Shown here piece by piece: positions 56,513 through 64,000 of a stretch of 64,000 bases of DNA (positions are counted from its first letter, which is position 1; every line of letters starts with the position of its first letter). A model generated the notes under the pieces. That model was not told the DNA's origin. It worked only from the letters and a program-made list of their open reading frames with translations, and ran no database searches. Source of the stretch: Idiomarina ramblicola (GTDB lineage Bacteria; Pseudomonadota; Gammaproteobacteria; Enterobacterales; Alteromonadaceae); contig NZ_PIQC01000009.1 in assembly GCF_003987255.1 (NCBI RefSeq), positions 62,001 to 126,000 of the forward strand, written 5' to 3'. The position numbers were made by a program, and so were the translations under genes.

Positions 56513-57685
56513 ATGGCTAAAGCAAGTATCGCAAAGAAATTCACCTTATCAGCGGCAAGCGCCGCTGTACTCGGTGTCATGAGCTTAGGCGCTCAGGCTA
56601 ACGAAACCGACATCGATTTCGGTGGTTACGTTAAACTCGATATGCTGGTATCTGACTACGCCGATGGACAGGCACCATCGAGCGCCAATATTGGTCGTCA
56701 ACAATACATTCCGAGCATCACGCCAGTGGGTGGAGAAGGCGACGATCTGACAACTGACTTCCACGCACGTCAGTCCCGTTTTTTCGTTACCACCAAAACA
56801 GAGCTGGACAATGGTGAAACACTGACGGGTCACATTGAAATGGACTTTCAGTTAACTCCCGACGGCGACGAACGTATTTCCAACTCATACAATCCGCGCC
56901 TTCGTCAGGCTTTTTTAAAGTACGGAAAATGGACCTTTGGTCAAACCTGGTCAAACTTTCAGGATCTCAACATTTTGGCTGAATCAGTAGACTTTATCGG
57001 TATTACTGATGGCATTATCTTCAACCGCCAGGCGCAAATTCGCTACACTTCAGGTGGCTTTAGTGCCTCTATTGAAAACCCTGAAACGACAGTGACACCT
57101 GCAGGTGGTGGTCGAATTATTTCCAGCGACGGTTTTGTGCCAGACGTCACCTTTAAATATACCGGTAAAGCAGAGAACCTCACCTGGCAGGCATCGGCAC
57201 TCCTGCGTCAATTAACTTATGACGTTGCCCAAACCGGTGATGATGAAACAACCTTCGGTTACGGCGTCAGCTTTGGTGCTAAATACACCTTCGGCATGGA
57301 TGACATTCGTGCATCAGTGACCACGGGGTCTGGTTTAGGTCGTTATTTAGGTCTTAACACCTGGAACGGCGCTTATATCGACAGTAACGGCGAGTTAGAA
57401 GCCATCGATTCGACCGGTGTGTCCTTCGCCTACCGCCACTTCTGGACTGAGAAGCTTCGTTCAAACGTGGTGTATTCTCGCGGCTGGGCAGATAATGACG
57501 GGGAAGTACTGGCTCTAGCAGGTGACATGACTGAATACACTCAGCGTATTGCGTTTAACCTGATGTATTCACCTGCGTCGAACCTGACTTTTGGTGCTGA
57601 AATCTCGCAAGCTGAGCGCGAAACTGAAGCACAGGTCGACGGTAATCTAAACCGCCTGCAACTGATGGCGATGTACAAGTTCTAA
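56513..57685 (+). CDS. DcaP-like trimeric porin
   Basis: Outer-membrane channel of 390 residues. The signal peptide ends at LGAQANETD; the mature protein shows DIDFGGYVKLDMLVSDY, RQSRFFVTTKTELDNG and FGQTWSNFQDLN, which fit the DcaP family, and ends LQLMAMYKF with the terminal phenylalanine of outer-membrane barrels. GGGGAG lies upstream of the ATG. Its divergence from acs suggests entry of small organic acids, but the substrate is a guess. A strong terminator follows. Confidence 0.85.
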   Translation: MAKASIAKKFTLSAASAAVLGVMSLGAQANETDIDFGGYVKLDMLVSDYADGQAPSSANIGRQQYIPSITPVGGEGDDLTTDFHARQSRFFVTTKTELDNGETLTGHIEMDFQLTPDGDERISNSYNPRLRQAFLKYGKWTFGQTWSNFQDLNILAESVDFIGITDGIIFNRQAQIRYTSGGFSASIENPETTVTPAGGGRIISSDGFVPDVTFKYTGKAENLTWQASALLRQLTYDVAQTGDDETTFGYGVSFGAKYTFGMDDIRASVTTGSGLGRYLGLNTWNGAYIDSNGELEAIDSTGVSFAYRHFWTEKLRSNVVYSRGWADNDGEVLALAGDMTEYTQRIAFNLMYSPASNLTFGAEISQAERETEAQVDGNLNRLQLMAMYKF

Positions 57686-57701
57686 ATACGCTCAGAAATA
57701 C

Positions 57702-57746
57702 AGATGCACAAAGCAACCGTCGTACTTTGTGCATCTTGCTTTTTCA
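57702..57746 (+). terminator. Intrinsic terminator of the porin gene
   Basis: AGATGCACAAAG and CTTTGTGCATCT form a 12-bp perfect stem with an 11-base loop, followed by TGCTTTTTC. It ends at the stop of the convergent small membrane protein. Confidence 0.9.
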
Positions 57747-57747
57747 A

Positions 57748-58095
57748 TTAAATATCAGCAATAACAGGCTTGTTTTCCGACAGCGCCAGCCAACCCCGGA
57801 CAACGCGATATATCACCCATAAGGTGACCGCCAGTAATACCAAATAACCAATAATCACGAACATCAGTATGAGACCGATGATCGTCCCCACAACTGCAAT
57901 CCAGAAGGTTTTGATTAGCCAGTTAAAATGGCTCTCCAACCAGGTTCCGCGTGCTTCACTTCGTTTTAAGTAGGCTAAAATGACAGCCGCAATAGATGCA
58001 AAAGGAATAATAAGGCTCAGGGCATACAAAATATACCCGACAAGTGCTAATTTCTTTAGTTGTTCTTCATGTTCTGAGTTCACTTCCGTTGTCAT
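57748..58095 (-). CDS. DUF4870-like small membrane protein
   Basis: 115 residues with three hydrophobic segments (about 20-42, 62-82, 84-102) and the pattern GYILYALSLIIPFASIAAVI then FNWLIKTFWIAVVG, typical of DUF4870/YIP1-like small membrane proteins. Function unknown. GAGGAGC lies upstream of the ATG. It is downstream of ppx on the same strand by 76 bases and could be co-transcribed. Confidence 0.8.
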   Translation of the reverse strand: MTTEVNSEHEEQLKKLALVGYILYALSLIIPFASIAAVILAYLKRSEARGTWLESHFNWLIKTFWIAVVGTIIGLILMFVIIGYLVLLAVTLWVIYRVVRGWLALSENKPVIADI

Positions 58096-58171
58096 AAGAC
58101 GCTCCTCATTTTTATCAATAACGTTTAAACGTGCAATTTATTGACTACAAACCAAGTAGCCATGCTCTCCA

Positions 58172-59677
58172 TTAAAACAGGAGCTCATAACCCAATCGCT
58201 GAATTGTCTTTGCTTCGCAATCAAGTTGCATAGCAAGCACAGAGTCTTCTTTCGCTCTTTTACTCAACGCCAATTGCAGCGCATTCCCGTTTACACAGGC
58301 CTTATTGAGCACCGACTTGCTTTGTCTGTCGCTGTTCAATATAACCCCCAACCTTAAGATTATCATCATTTTAATTAATTGGTTGTGGCTAAAAAGAGTC
58401 AAATCCGGAAATTCTGTGGTTTGTATTTTTTTCCGAAAAAACCTGACAACAGTGGAAAGAAAGCGTTGCTCTTCGGCATTAAATCCGGGCATGTAAGCGT
58501 GAGCCAGAATGTACCCGGAGTGCTTTTGCACACCGCTAGCACTGATGCTCAGCCCAACCTCATGTAATTTAGCCGCGCCCTCCAACATGACCACTAAATC
58601 GTGTTCTGTTATTCCCCAGCTGTCTGCTATGCCAGCCCATATCATCTGAACGGTTGACCAGACCCTTTCGGCCTGTGCAGAGTCGACCGAGTAGCGCTGA
58701 GCTAAGCTATAAATAGTGCGCTCCCGAACATCCTGGTGAAGTAAGACTTCTCCCGCCAGCTCGTACAAAACGCCTTCTCTCAGAGCCGCGTCATGAGGCG
58801 TAAGACGTTCAATCTGAAGTTCTTCAAAGATCCCCAATAAAACAGCAACACCTCCGGCAATCGATTCCCGACGCTCCGGAGATACCCATTCTTTATTGAT
58901 TTTTTTTACCGACTCAGCCTCAATAAGTTCGTTCCTGCAAGCGTGCAACTGAGAATAGGTTATTCCCATAGGTTGCTCACCCTCGCGCTTTATAATCCAC
59001 TGGTAAATCGCCTTTATCGTTCCCGATGTGCCGAACACGCTTTCTATCGGATGATTCGCTAAATAGTTAGCTATTGGTTCAACGTGCTGACGGGCTGATA
59101 CAACCGCTTTATCAAATCGCTTCGGTGTGATTTTTCCCGAAGAGAAAAATTGTTTTGAAAAGGCCAGACTGCCGATACTTCTGGAGCTTAAAAAGCTAGG
59201 CTGACGTTTGTTGCCAACCGCAAACTCCGTACTACCGCCACCAATATCAATAACTAACTGAGCGCCCGATTCTGAACTTGTTTCCGCCACTCCGCGGAAA
59301 ATTAAACGTGCTTCTTCCCGCCCTGAAATAACCTCGATAGGAAAAGGAAGTACCTTCGCAGCCTCTGCCAAAAAACGTTTACGATTCTTCGCTTTGCGCA
59401 AGGTGTGTGTCGCCACAACTTTGACCGTATCCCGGTCAAACCCCTCAAGCCGCACAGCACATTGCCGAAGCGCCTCAACCCCACGGTAAACAGCGGTGTC
59501 ACTCAGATGCCGATTGGACAAGCCTTCGCCAAGCTGGACCGGCTGTTTGAACTTAAATATCGGTTGCAGCTGACCTTCAACTAAGCGAGCAATAATTAAA
59601 TGAAAGCTGTTGGAGCCAATATCCAACGCAGCGAACTGCTTTGCATCGCTATTAGACGTCTTTTTGCTGACTTTCAT
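58172..59677 (-). CDS. ppx: Exopolyphosphatase Ppx
   Basis: Releases phosphate from polyphosphate ends. The 501-residue PPX/GppA protein has AALDIGSNSFHLIIARL, SGREEARLIFRGV, VIDIGGGSTEFAVG and a C-terminal HD-like domain. Start at ATG 59677, within the ppk end (26-base overlap), fits the family N-terminus; the frame open to 59797 adds 40 residues inside ppk. Coupled with ppk. Confidence 0.92.
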   Translation of the reverse strand: MKVSKKTSNSDAKQFAALDIGSNSFHLIIARLVEGQLQPIFKFKQPVQLGEGLSNRHLSDTAVYRGVEALRQCAVRLEGFDRDTVKVVATHTLRKAKNRKRFLAEAAKVLPFPIEVISGREEARLIFRGVAETSSESGAQLVIDIGGGSTEFAVGNKRQPSFLSSRSIGSLAFSKQFFSSGKITPKRFDKAVVSARQHVEPIANYLANHPIESVFGTSGTIKAIYQWIIKREGEQPMGITYSQLHACRNELIEAESVKKINKEWVSPERRESIAGGVAVLLGIFEELQIERLTPHDAALREGVLYELAGEVLLHQDVRERTIYSLAQRYSVDSAQAERVWSTVQMIWAGIADSWGITEHDLVVMLEGAAKLHEVGLSISASGVQKHSGYILAHAYMPGFNAEEQRFLSTVVRFFRKKIQTTEFPDLTLFSHNQLIKMMIILRLGVILNSDRQSKSVLNKACVNGNALQLALSKRAKEDSVLAMQLDCEAKTIQRLGYELLF

Positions 59678-61739
59678 ATTCTTTCTTGCGTCGCTTAAGA
59701 TAACGGTGAATAGCCACCTGAGAAGGAACCAGAGAGCGGCTATTGCCGACCTGCCGCTCCTTTTCAAAGCAGTAGCGATTTTGTTGCTCAGCGTCAATGC
59801 GCCGCGACTTCGCTTTATCCTTCCACTGTAAGGTCATAATCTTCAAAATTTCAGTTTTCACTTCATTGTCATAGATAGGCGCCGCCACTTCCACGCGATG
59901 ATCTAAGTTACGCGTCATTAAGTCCGCTGAAGCAATAAAGACTTCCTTTTTGCCACCGTGCTCAAACACGTACACCCGTGCGTGTTCTAAATAACGATCG
60001 ACGATGCTGCGAATTTCGATGTTCTCACTGAGGTTTTCTACCCCAGGCCTTAACGAACACATGCCGCGAACAATTCCCCGAATTTTAACACCCGCGCGGG
60101 AAGCCCGGTAAAGTTGAACAATTAAGCTTTCATCTTCTAAATTATTGACTTTAAAAAACAGTTCAGCGGCATGACCGGCTTTAGCCTGGTCTATCTCGAA
60201 CTCAATGAGATCGTTTATTCTCTGGCGCATATTCACAGGTGCGACCATTAAGTGGCGAAATAAGTGCGCACGGTAAGGTTGCTCCAGATAATGAAACACC
60301 GATTCGACATCGTTACAAATATCAGACTGACAGGTAAACAGGCTAAAGTCAGTATAAATTTGTGCGGTTCCCTCGTGGAAGTTACCGGTTCCAATCACCG
60401 CGTAACGCCTGTCCAGGTTGCCTTCATTACGATGAACCAGAACCAGCTTTGAATGGACTTTCAGGCCATGAATACCAAAACTCACACGCACACCGGAATC
60501 CGTCAATTCCTTCGCCCACTCAATGTTTGCTTCTTCATCAAACCGGGCCTGAAGTTCCACCATAACCGTTACATGCTTACCGTTCTGCACCGCATCCATC
60601 AGCGAGCGAACCACGCGGGAATTAGGCGCTACGCGATAAATACACATAGAAATACGGGTAACTTTAGGATCGTAAGCTGCCTGCCGCACAAATTCGGTAA
60701 AATGAGAAAATCGGTGATACGGGTAATACAATGCGATGTCACTTTTTTGAATGGCATCAAACACATTCTCGAACTGTAAGAACTTTGGATGCAGTAACGT
60801 AGGTAGAGCTTTATGTGTCAGAGAGGTTTTACCTAAGTGAGGAAACTTAGCGAAGTCTCTGGTATTACGATACCGCCCACCTGCGACAAATGAGTCAAAC
60901 TGGGTCAGCTGCAATTTCTTGCTCAAAAAAGCGAGCATCTCTTCAGGCATTGCCCGATCATAAACCAAACGCACTGGGTCCGCTTTTACCCTTTGCTTTA
61001 AGCCTTCTTCCATGCGCTCAAGCAAGCTTTGCTCGATGTCATCGGAGGGGCGATATTCTGCGTCTCTGGTGGTTTTAAATGAAAAGGCCCGCAACTGTTG
61101 GAATGGAATAAAGCCCTGGAACAGAACATCTAAGTTTAATTGAAGAATGTCATCTAAAAATAGCAGCTTATGCTTTTTACTGCGCCCCTTAACTGGCAGC
61201 TTAACAAAACGGTCCACTTGGTCAGAGGGCACCTCCAGCAAAGCGTATTGCTTGTCATCACCATTCAGAATTTCAACACAAAGGTAAGTTTCGTCTTCGC
61301 GAACAATACTAGCCAAATTGCCTTTACCATTGACCCATATAGGCACGATAAAGCGCTGTACTTTTTCCCTGAAGAACCGTCTTAGCCGGTGTTTTTCTTC
61401 TTCACTCAGTTGCTCAATACTGAGTAGCGAAATGCCATTCTTTCGCAACGTTTCTAATACTTCTTCCAGTACCTCATCAAAGCGCTCTTGCAGTAATCCT
61501 ACTTTTTTCTGTAACTGCGCCATCAACTGCTCATGTTGTTCCCGCTCCTGCGTCGCCTGACTAAAGAAAATACGGCGCTTTACGTCAGCGACCCGAACCT
61601 GAAAGAATTCATCCATATTACTGGAGAAAATGCCTAAAAATCGGATGCGTTCAATTGCCGGAACAGTCATGTCCGCAGCTTCTTGTAAAACTCGCTCGTT
61701 GAAAGAGAGCCAACTGAGTTCTTTATTAAAAAATTTCAT
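59652..61739 (-). CDS. ppk: Polyphosphate kinase 1
   Basis: Makes polyphosphate from ATP through a phospho-histidine. The 695-residue protein has FFNKELSWLSFNERVLQEA at the N-terminus, ISMCIYRVAPNS, and the catalytic histidine in GLKVHSKLVLVHR, with IGTGNFHEGTAQIYTDF and the second HKD-like HRVEVAAPIYD. A PhoB-type box lies 62 bases upstream, so phosphate starvation probably induces it. Confidence 0.95.
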   Translation of the reverse strand: MKFFNKELSWLSFNERVLQEAADMTVPAIERIRFLGIFSSNMDEFFQVRVADVKRRIFFSQATQEREQHEQLMAQLQKKVGLLQERFDEVLEEVLETLRKNGISLLSIEQLSEEEKHRLRRFFREKVQRFIVPIWVNGKGNLASIVREDETYLCVEILNGDDKQYALLEVPSDQVDRFVKLPVKGRSKKHKLLFLDDILQLNLDVLFQGFIPFQQLRAFSFKTTRDAEYRPSDDIEQSLLERMEEGLKQRVKADPVRLVYDRAMPEEMLAFLSKKLQLTQFDSFVAGGRYRNTRDFAKFPHLGKTSLTHKALPTLLHPKFLQFENVFDAIQKSDIALYYPYHRFSHFTEFVRQAAYDPKVTRISMCIYRVAPNSRVVRSLMDAVQNGKHVTVMVELQARFDEEANIEWAKELTDSGVRVSFGIHGLKVHSKLVLVHRNEGNLDRRYAVIGTGNFHEGTAQIYTDFSLFTCQSDICNDVESVFHYLEQPYRAHLFRHLMVAPVNMRQRINDLIEFEIDQAKAGHAAELFFKVNNLEDESLIVQLYRASRAGVKIRGIVRGMCSLRPGVENLSENIEIRSIVDRYLEHARVYVFEHGGKKEVFIASADLMTRNLDHRVEVAAPIYDNEVKTEILKIMTLQWKDKAKSRRIDAEQQNRYCFEKERQVGNSRSLVPSQVAIHRYLKRRKKEYESQQKDV

Positions 61740-61800
61740 AGATTAGAAACGGCAGCAGGTACATCATGGCACTAGCCTAGCGCATTCAAGTTCCATTTCT

Positions 61801-61818
61801 ATGACAGAGATGTGACAG
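61801..61818 (-). promoter_or_regulatory. Pho box upstream of ppk
   Basis: On the minus strand CTGTCACATCTCTGTCAT has two CTGTCA half-sites spaced by 11 bases, the PhoB pattern. A -10-like TTGAAT lies 11 bases downstream (61789-61784). Its upstream end overlaps the phoA 3' hairpin by four bases. Confidence 0.75.
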
Positions 61819-61839
61819 TCGCGCAATAAGCGCGACTGT
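61815..61839. terminator. Hairpin downstream of phoA
   Basis: ACAGTCGCGC and GCGCGACTGT form a 10-bp perfect stem with loop AATAA, 25 bases after the phoA stop. No T-run follows on the minus strand, so it may terminate weakly or insulate ppk. Confidence 0.55.
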
Positions 61840-61863
61840 ACAGAGAAGCTTTTAAAGCGAGGT

Positions 61864-63171
61864 CTATTTGACGACTTTAATTAACTGCTTACCAATATCC
61901 GTGTTATCCATATAACCACCAAAGTTATCACTGTGGGGACCCACTGCGAATACAGGAACATCAACACCGGTATGTCCACTGGTCGTCCAGCCGGTACCAG
62001 TAATGTCAGCGGTTATATAAACCAGTGCCTGGTGCAGTGCTTCTTCCCGCTCTTCGCCTTCTTGTTCCGCGGCAATAGCTAATTCATCTCTATATTCCTG
62101 AGTGAGTTCAAAGTTCACTTTATCAGCAACATATTCCGACCATTCACCTGCATCCATCCCCAGCATTTCTTCACTCATGTGGGCAATTGAGCTTTCAATC
62201 TTCATCACACGATCAGAGTGCCAGGCATATTCACCGTCACGCCCAATGGTCAGGCCGCCGGTCGAGTGATCTGCGGTCATAACAACCAGAGTATTCGGAT
62301 TCTTTTCACGGTACTCACGAACTACTTGCAACGCGCGGTTCAAGCCATCCATTTCGTGCACGGCACAGGCAATATCATTGGCATGACCACACCAGTCAAT
62401 CTCACTGCCTTCAATCATTAAGGCAAAAGGTTGCTGTTTCTTATCCAATAAGCGCAAAGCCGTGCGAGTCATATCTGCCAGGGCGTCAACATCACCATCG
62501 ATGGCATAAGGTAACCCTTTCTCAGCGAAAAGCCCCATCACCGGTGCCGTATCGATTGATTCCAACTGCTCCATGTCGGTCACAATTTGCATTCCGTGTT
62601 CCGGCAAAATTTGCAGCCAATTTTTATCGTCACGCTCAAAGTAACTTTGTCCGCCACCTAACATGACATCAAAAGAGGGGGCACCCTCAACAACCTGAGT
62701 CGCAATCTTATCCGCTATTTGGTTGTATTCGTAACGCGATGGGTGATGGGTAAAGAAAGATGCTGGCGTTGCATGGTTCACCTGCGAAGTCGATACAGAG
62801 CCTGTTGACCAGCCATTGTCACGCGCCAGTTCCATAATGCTCTGTAGTGGGTACTTATCAGCATCGACGCCGATAGCACCGTTATAACTTTTAACCCCTG
62901 TAGCAAGCGCCGTTGCGCCAGCAGCTGAATCGGTAACCCAGGTATTATCATCCGGGTAAGTTGTTGCTGCGCCTTTTAGCATGGCATCAAACTCAGTTTT
63001 CGCGATAGTTTTGCTGTCCAGATCGGACATGGCATAGCGGTATGCGCTAATAAATTCAAACCCCATACCATCGCCAATAATATAAATAATATTGGGCTTT
63101 TGTTCTTCTGCATGCACCATAGAAGATGCGAAAGCCAGTCCAATACCAGCCACTAATGCTTTGAGTTTCAT
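61864..63171 (-). CDS. phoA: Alkaline phosphatase PhoA family
   Basis: Periplasmic phosphomonoesterase that frees phosphate from organic esters. The 435-residue protein has a signal peptide (ending SSMVHAEEQ), IIYIIGDGMGFEF, the nucleophile Ser82 in TDSAAGATALATG, EGSEIDWCGHAND, TADHSTGGL and SGHTGVDVPVFA, which supply two-zinc ligands. The ATG at 63171 has AAGGAG upstream; the frame open to 63210 is not used. A Pho box and a -10 lie just upstream. Confidence 0.93.
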   Translation of the reverse strand: MKLKALVAGIGLAFASSMVHAEEQKPNIIYIIGDGMGFEFISAYRYAMSDLDSKTIAKTEFDAMLKGAATTYPDDNTWVTDSAAGATALATGVKSYNGAIGVDADKYPLQSIMELARDNGWSTGSVSTSQVNHATPASFFTHHPSRYEYNQIADKIATQVVEGAPSFDVMLGGGQSYFERDDKNWLQILPEHGMQIVTDMEQLESIDTAPVMGLFAEKGLPYAIDGDVDALADMTRTALRLLDKKQQPFALMIEGSEIDWCGHANDIACAVHEMDGLNRALQVVREYREKNPNTLVVMTADHSTGGLTIGRDGEYAWHSDRVMKIESSIAHMSEEMLGMDAGEWSEYVADKVNFELTQEYRDELAIAAEQEGEEREEALHQALVYITADITGTGWTTSGHTGVDVPVFAVGPHSDNFGGYMDNTDIGKQLIKVVK

Positions 63172-63200
63172 ACCACGACTCCTTTGTGAATAACCCCGAC

Positions 63201-63235
63201 AGTATAGCAAAACCCGAATGTCAGAAATATGACAA
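63201..63235 (-). promoter_or_regulatory. PhoB-dependent promoter of phoA
   Basis: On the minus strand TTGTCATATTTCTGACAT (63235-63218) matches the Pho box at 15 of 18 positions, followed 11 bases later by TATACT (63206-63201), exactly the spacing in PhoB-activated promoters where the box replaces the -35. Confidence 0.8.
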
Positions 63236-63246
63236 CAGCCGCAGGA

Positions 63247-64000
63247 TTATTGCCGTTTGGCGGTAATATTACCGTCTGCCAGGCGTACTTCTATTGAATC
63301 ACCAACGGCAACCTGCTTCTCGCTGCGGACAACCTCACCGTTCTCCGTGCGGACAATAGCGTAACCGCGCTCCAGTGTATTGAGCGGACTGACAATATTC
63401 AACGACTGCATGAGCTGTTGTTGCCGGGCTCGGTTCTCTTTTAACAACCGTTGCATGACCAATGGCAGGCGTTGTTGCTGATGGCTCAACTTTTCTTGTA
63501 AACGCTGTAGCCCTTTTTGCGGATGAACCGCCTGTAAACGCCCTTGCAAATAGGACACCTGTTGTTGCTGGCGAGCTAATCGGTTTTGTATTGCCCGATA
63601 CGCTCTGGCCTGGAGTTCATCGGCTAATTGTGACTGTTGCTGTAATTGGCGTTGTGGGTGTTGCTGTTGCAGTCGAGTCTGCAGAAACTGCCAACGCTGC
63701 TTTAAGCGCTGTAAGAATCGTTGTTCCGCCAGCGCTAAGCGTTGCTGCAACGCTTGAGCCTTCTGCCTTTGTTGTTGCTGGTCGCGGGTAACCAGTTCAG
63801 CCGCAGCCGAAGGCGTGGGAGCACGTACATCAGCAATAAAATCGGCAATGGTGAAGTCAATTTCGTGACCTACCGCACTAATGGTCGGCATGGGCGCTGT
63901 CGCCAAAAGACGCGCAAAATTCTCATCATTAAAGCACCATAAATCTTCCAGTGAACCGCCACCTCGGCTGACGATAAGAACATCCACTTCATTACGCTCA
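63247..64000 (-). CDS. xseA: Exodeoxyribonuclease VII large subunit, 3' part
   Basis: Large subunit of the ExoVII nuclease that degrades single-stranded DNA. The frame is open to the window edge, so the N-terminal OB-fold part is outside; about 250 residues remain. Visible are [36 protein letters not shown] and [11 protein letters not shown] of the catalytic core, then a Gln/Arg-rich coiled coil and [12 protein letters not shown]. The glutamine-rich codons explain the CTG/TTG-repeat look of 63500-63800. Confidence 0.95.
   Translation of the reverse strand, partial: ERNEVDVLIVSRGGGSLEDLWCFNDENFARLLATAPMPTISAVGHEIDFTIADFIADVRAPTPSAAAELVTRDQQQQRQKAQALQQRLALAEQRFLQRLKQRWQFLQTRLQQQHPQRQLQQQSQLADELQARAYRAIQNRLARQQQQVSYLQGRLQAVHPQKGLQRLQEKLSHQQQRLPLVMQRLLKENRARQQQLMQSLNIVSPLNTLERGYAIVRTENGEVVRSEKQVAVGDSIEVRLADGNITAKRQ

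Noticed and set aside
63500-63800. Dense GTTGTTGCTG-like repeats as a possible microsatellite
   Set aside because: Explained by glutamine-rich codons of the XseA coiled coil, a known feature of the family.
1-64000. CRISPR arrays, insertion sequences, tRNA/rRNA genes, prophage or defence islands
   Set aside because: I read all gaps over about 100 bases and saw no repeat-spacer pattern, transposase, cloverleaf sequence or phage genes; a tRNA scan and repeat search would confirm.

Overview
This 64 kb window is ordinary, gene-dense core chromosome of a marine gammaproteobacterium, most likely Alteromonadales and Idiomarina-like. The reasons are conserved gammaproteobacterial neighbourhoods (pilT-yggS-proC-yggT-rdgB-hemW, mutY-yggX, cca/folK/folB/plsY/tsaD, murB-birA-coaX), a sodium-oriented gene set (MotX of the sodium-driven polar flagellum, an NSS symporter, a sensor kinase with a solute:sodium symporter domain), the carboxynorspermidine route to polyamines, and a bias towards peptide and amino acid use (PutA, prolyl oligopeptidase, several aldehyde dehydrogenases). 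The genus is an inference from gene content. I see no rRNA, tRNA, CRISPR array, insertion sequence, integrase or prophage.

Layout. 1-6.9 kb: 3' part of putA, a small membrane protein, a DmdC-like acyl-CoA dehydrogenase, and exeAB (secretin assembly). 7-17 kb: cca, folK, folB, plsY, tsaD, a lipoprotein amidase, a PhoD-like protein with altered metal ligands, pilT, yggS, proC, yggT and a DUF4426 protein, with many convergent genes overlapping at their stops. 17-26.5 kb: a CvrA-type antiporter, rdgB-hemW, trmB, an OmpA-like protein, mutY-yggX and proBA. 26.6-33.4 kb: an in-frame WaaA-KdkA fusion behind a small glycosyltransferase, an iron-sulfur photolyase with a lipocalin, and deaD with a structured leader. 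33.7-46.8 kb: two overlapping aldehyde dehydrogenase genes, cnoX, zapE, an NSS transporter, tmcA, a prolyl oligopeptidase lipoprotein, and the carboxynorspermidine dehydrogenase/decarboxylase pair. 46.8-57.7 kb: minus-strand motX, coaX, birA, murB, crbS, crbR and acs, with a DcaP-like porin divergent from acs. 57.7-64 kb: a small membrane protein, ppk-ppx, phoA and the 3' part of xseA.

How genes work together. proBA and proC, though in two loci, make proline from glutamate, and putA degrades it. acs-crbR-crbS reads as an acetate-use switch, with a possible uptake porin facing it. ppk-ppx and phoA each have a sequence matching a PhoB box upstream, so phosphate scavenging and polyphosphate metabolism look like a local Pho regulon. 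exeAB and pilT belong to envelope-spanning machines. WaaA-KdkA would add Kdo to lipid A and then phosphorylate it.

No wholly new system stands out. The most unusual items are the WaaA-KdkA fusion with a retained internal start, the probable PhoD pseudoenzyme translationally coupled to pilT, the paired Pho boxes, and several structured control regions (deaD leader, proBA promoter, zapE-transporter gap). No database search was run: functional calls rest on recognised motifs, lengths and context.
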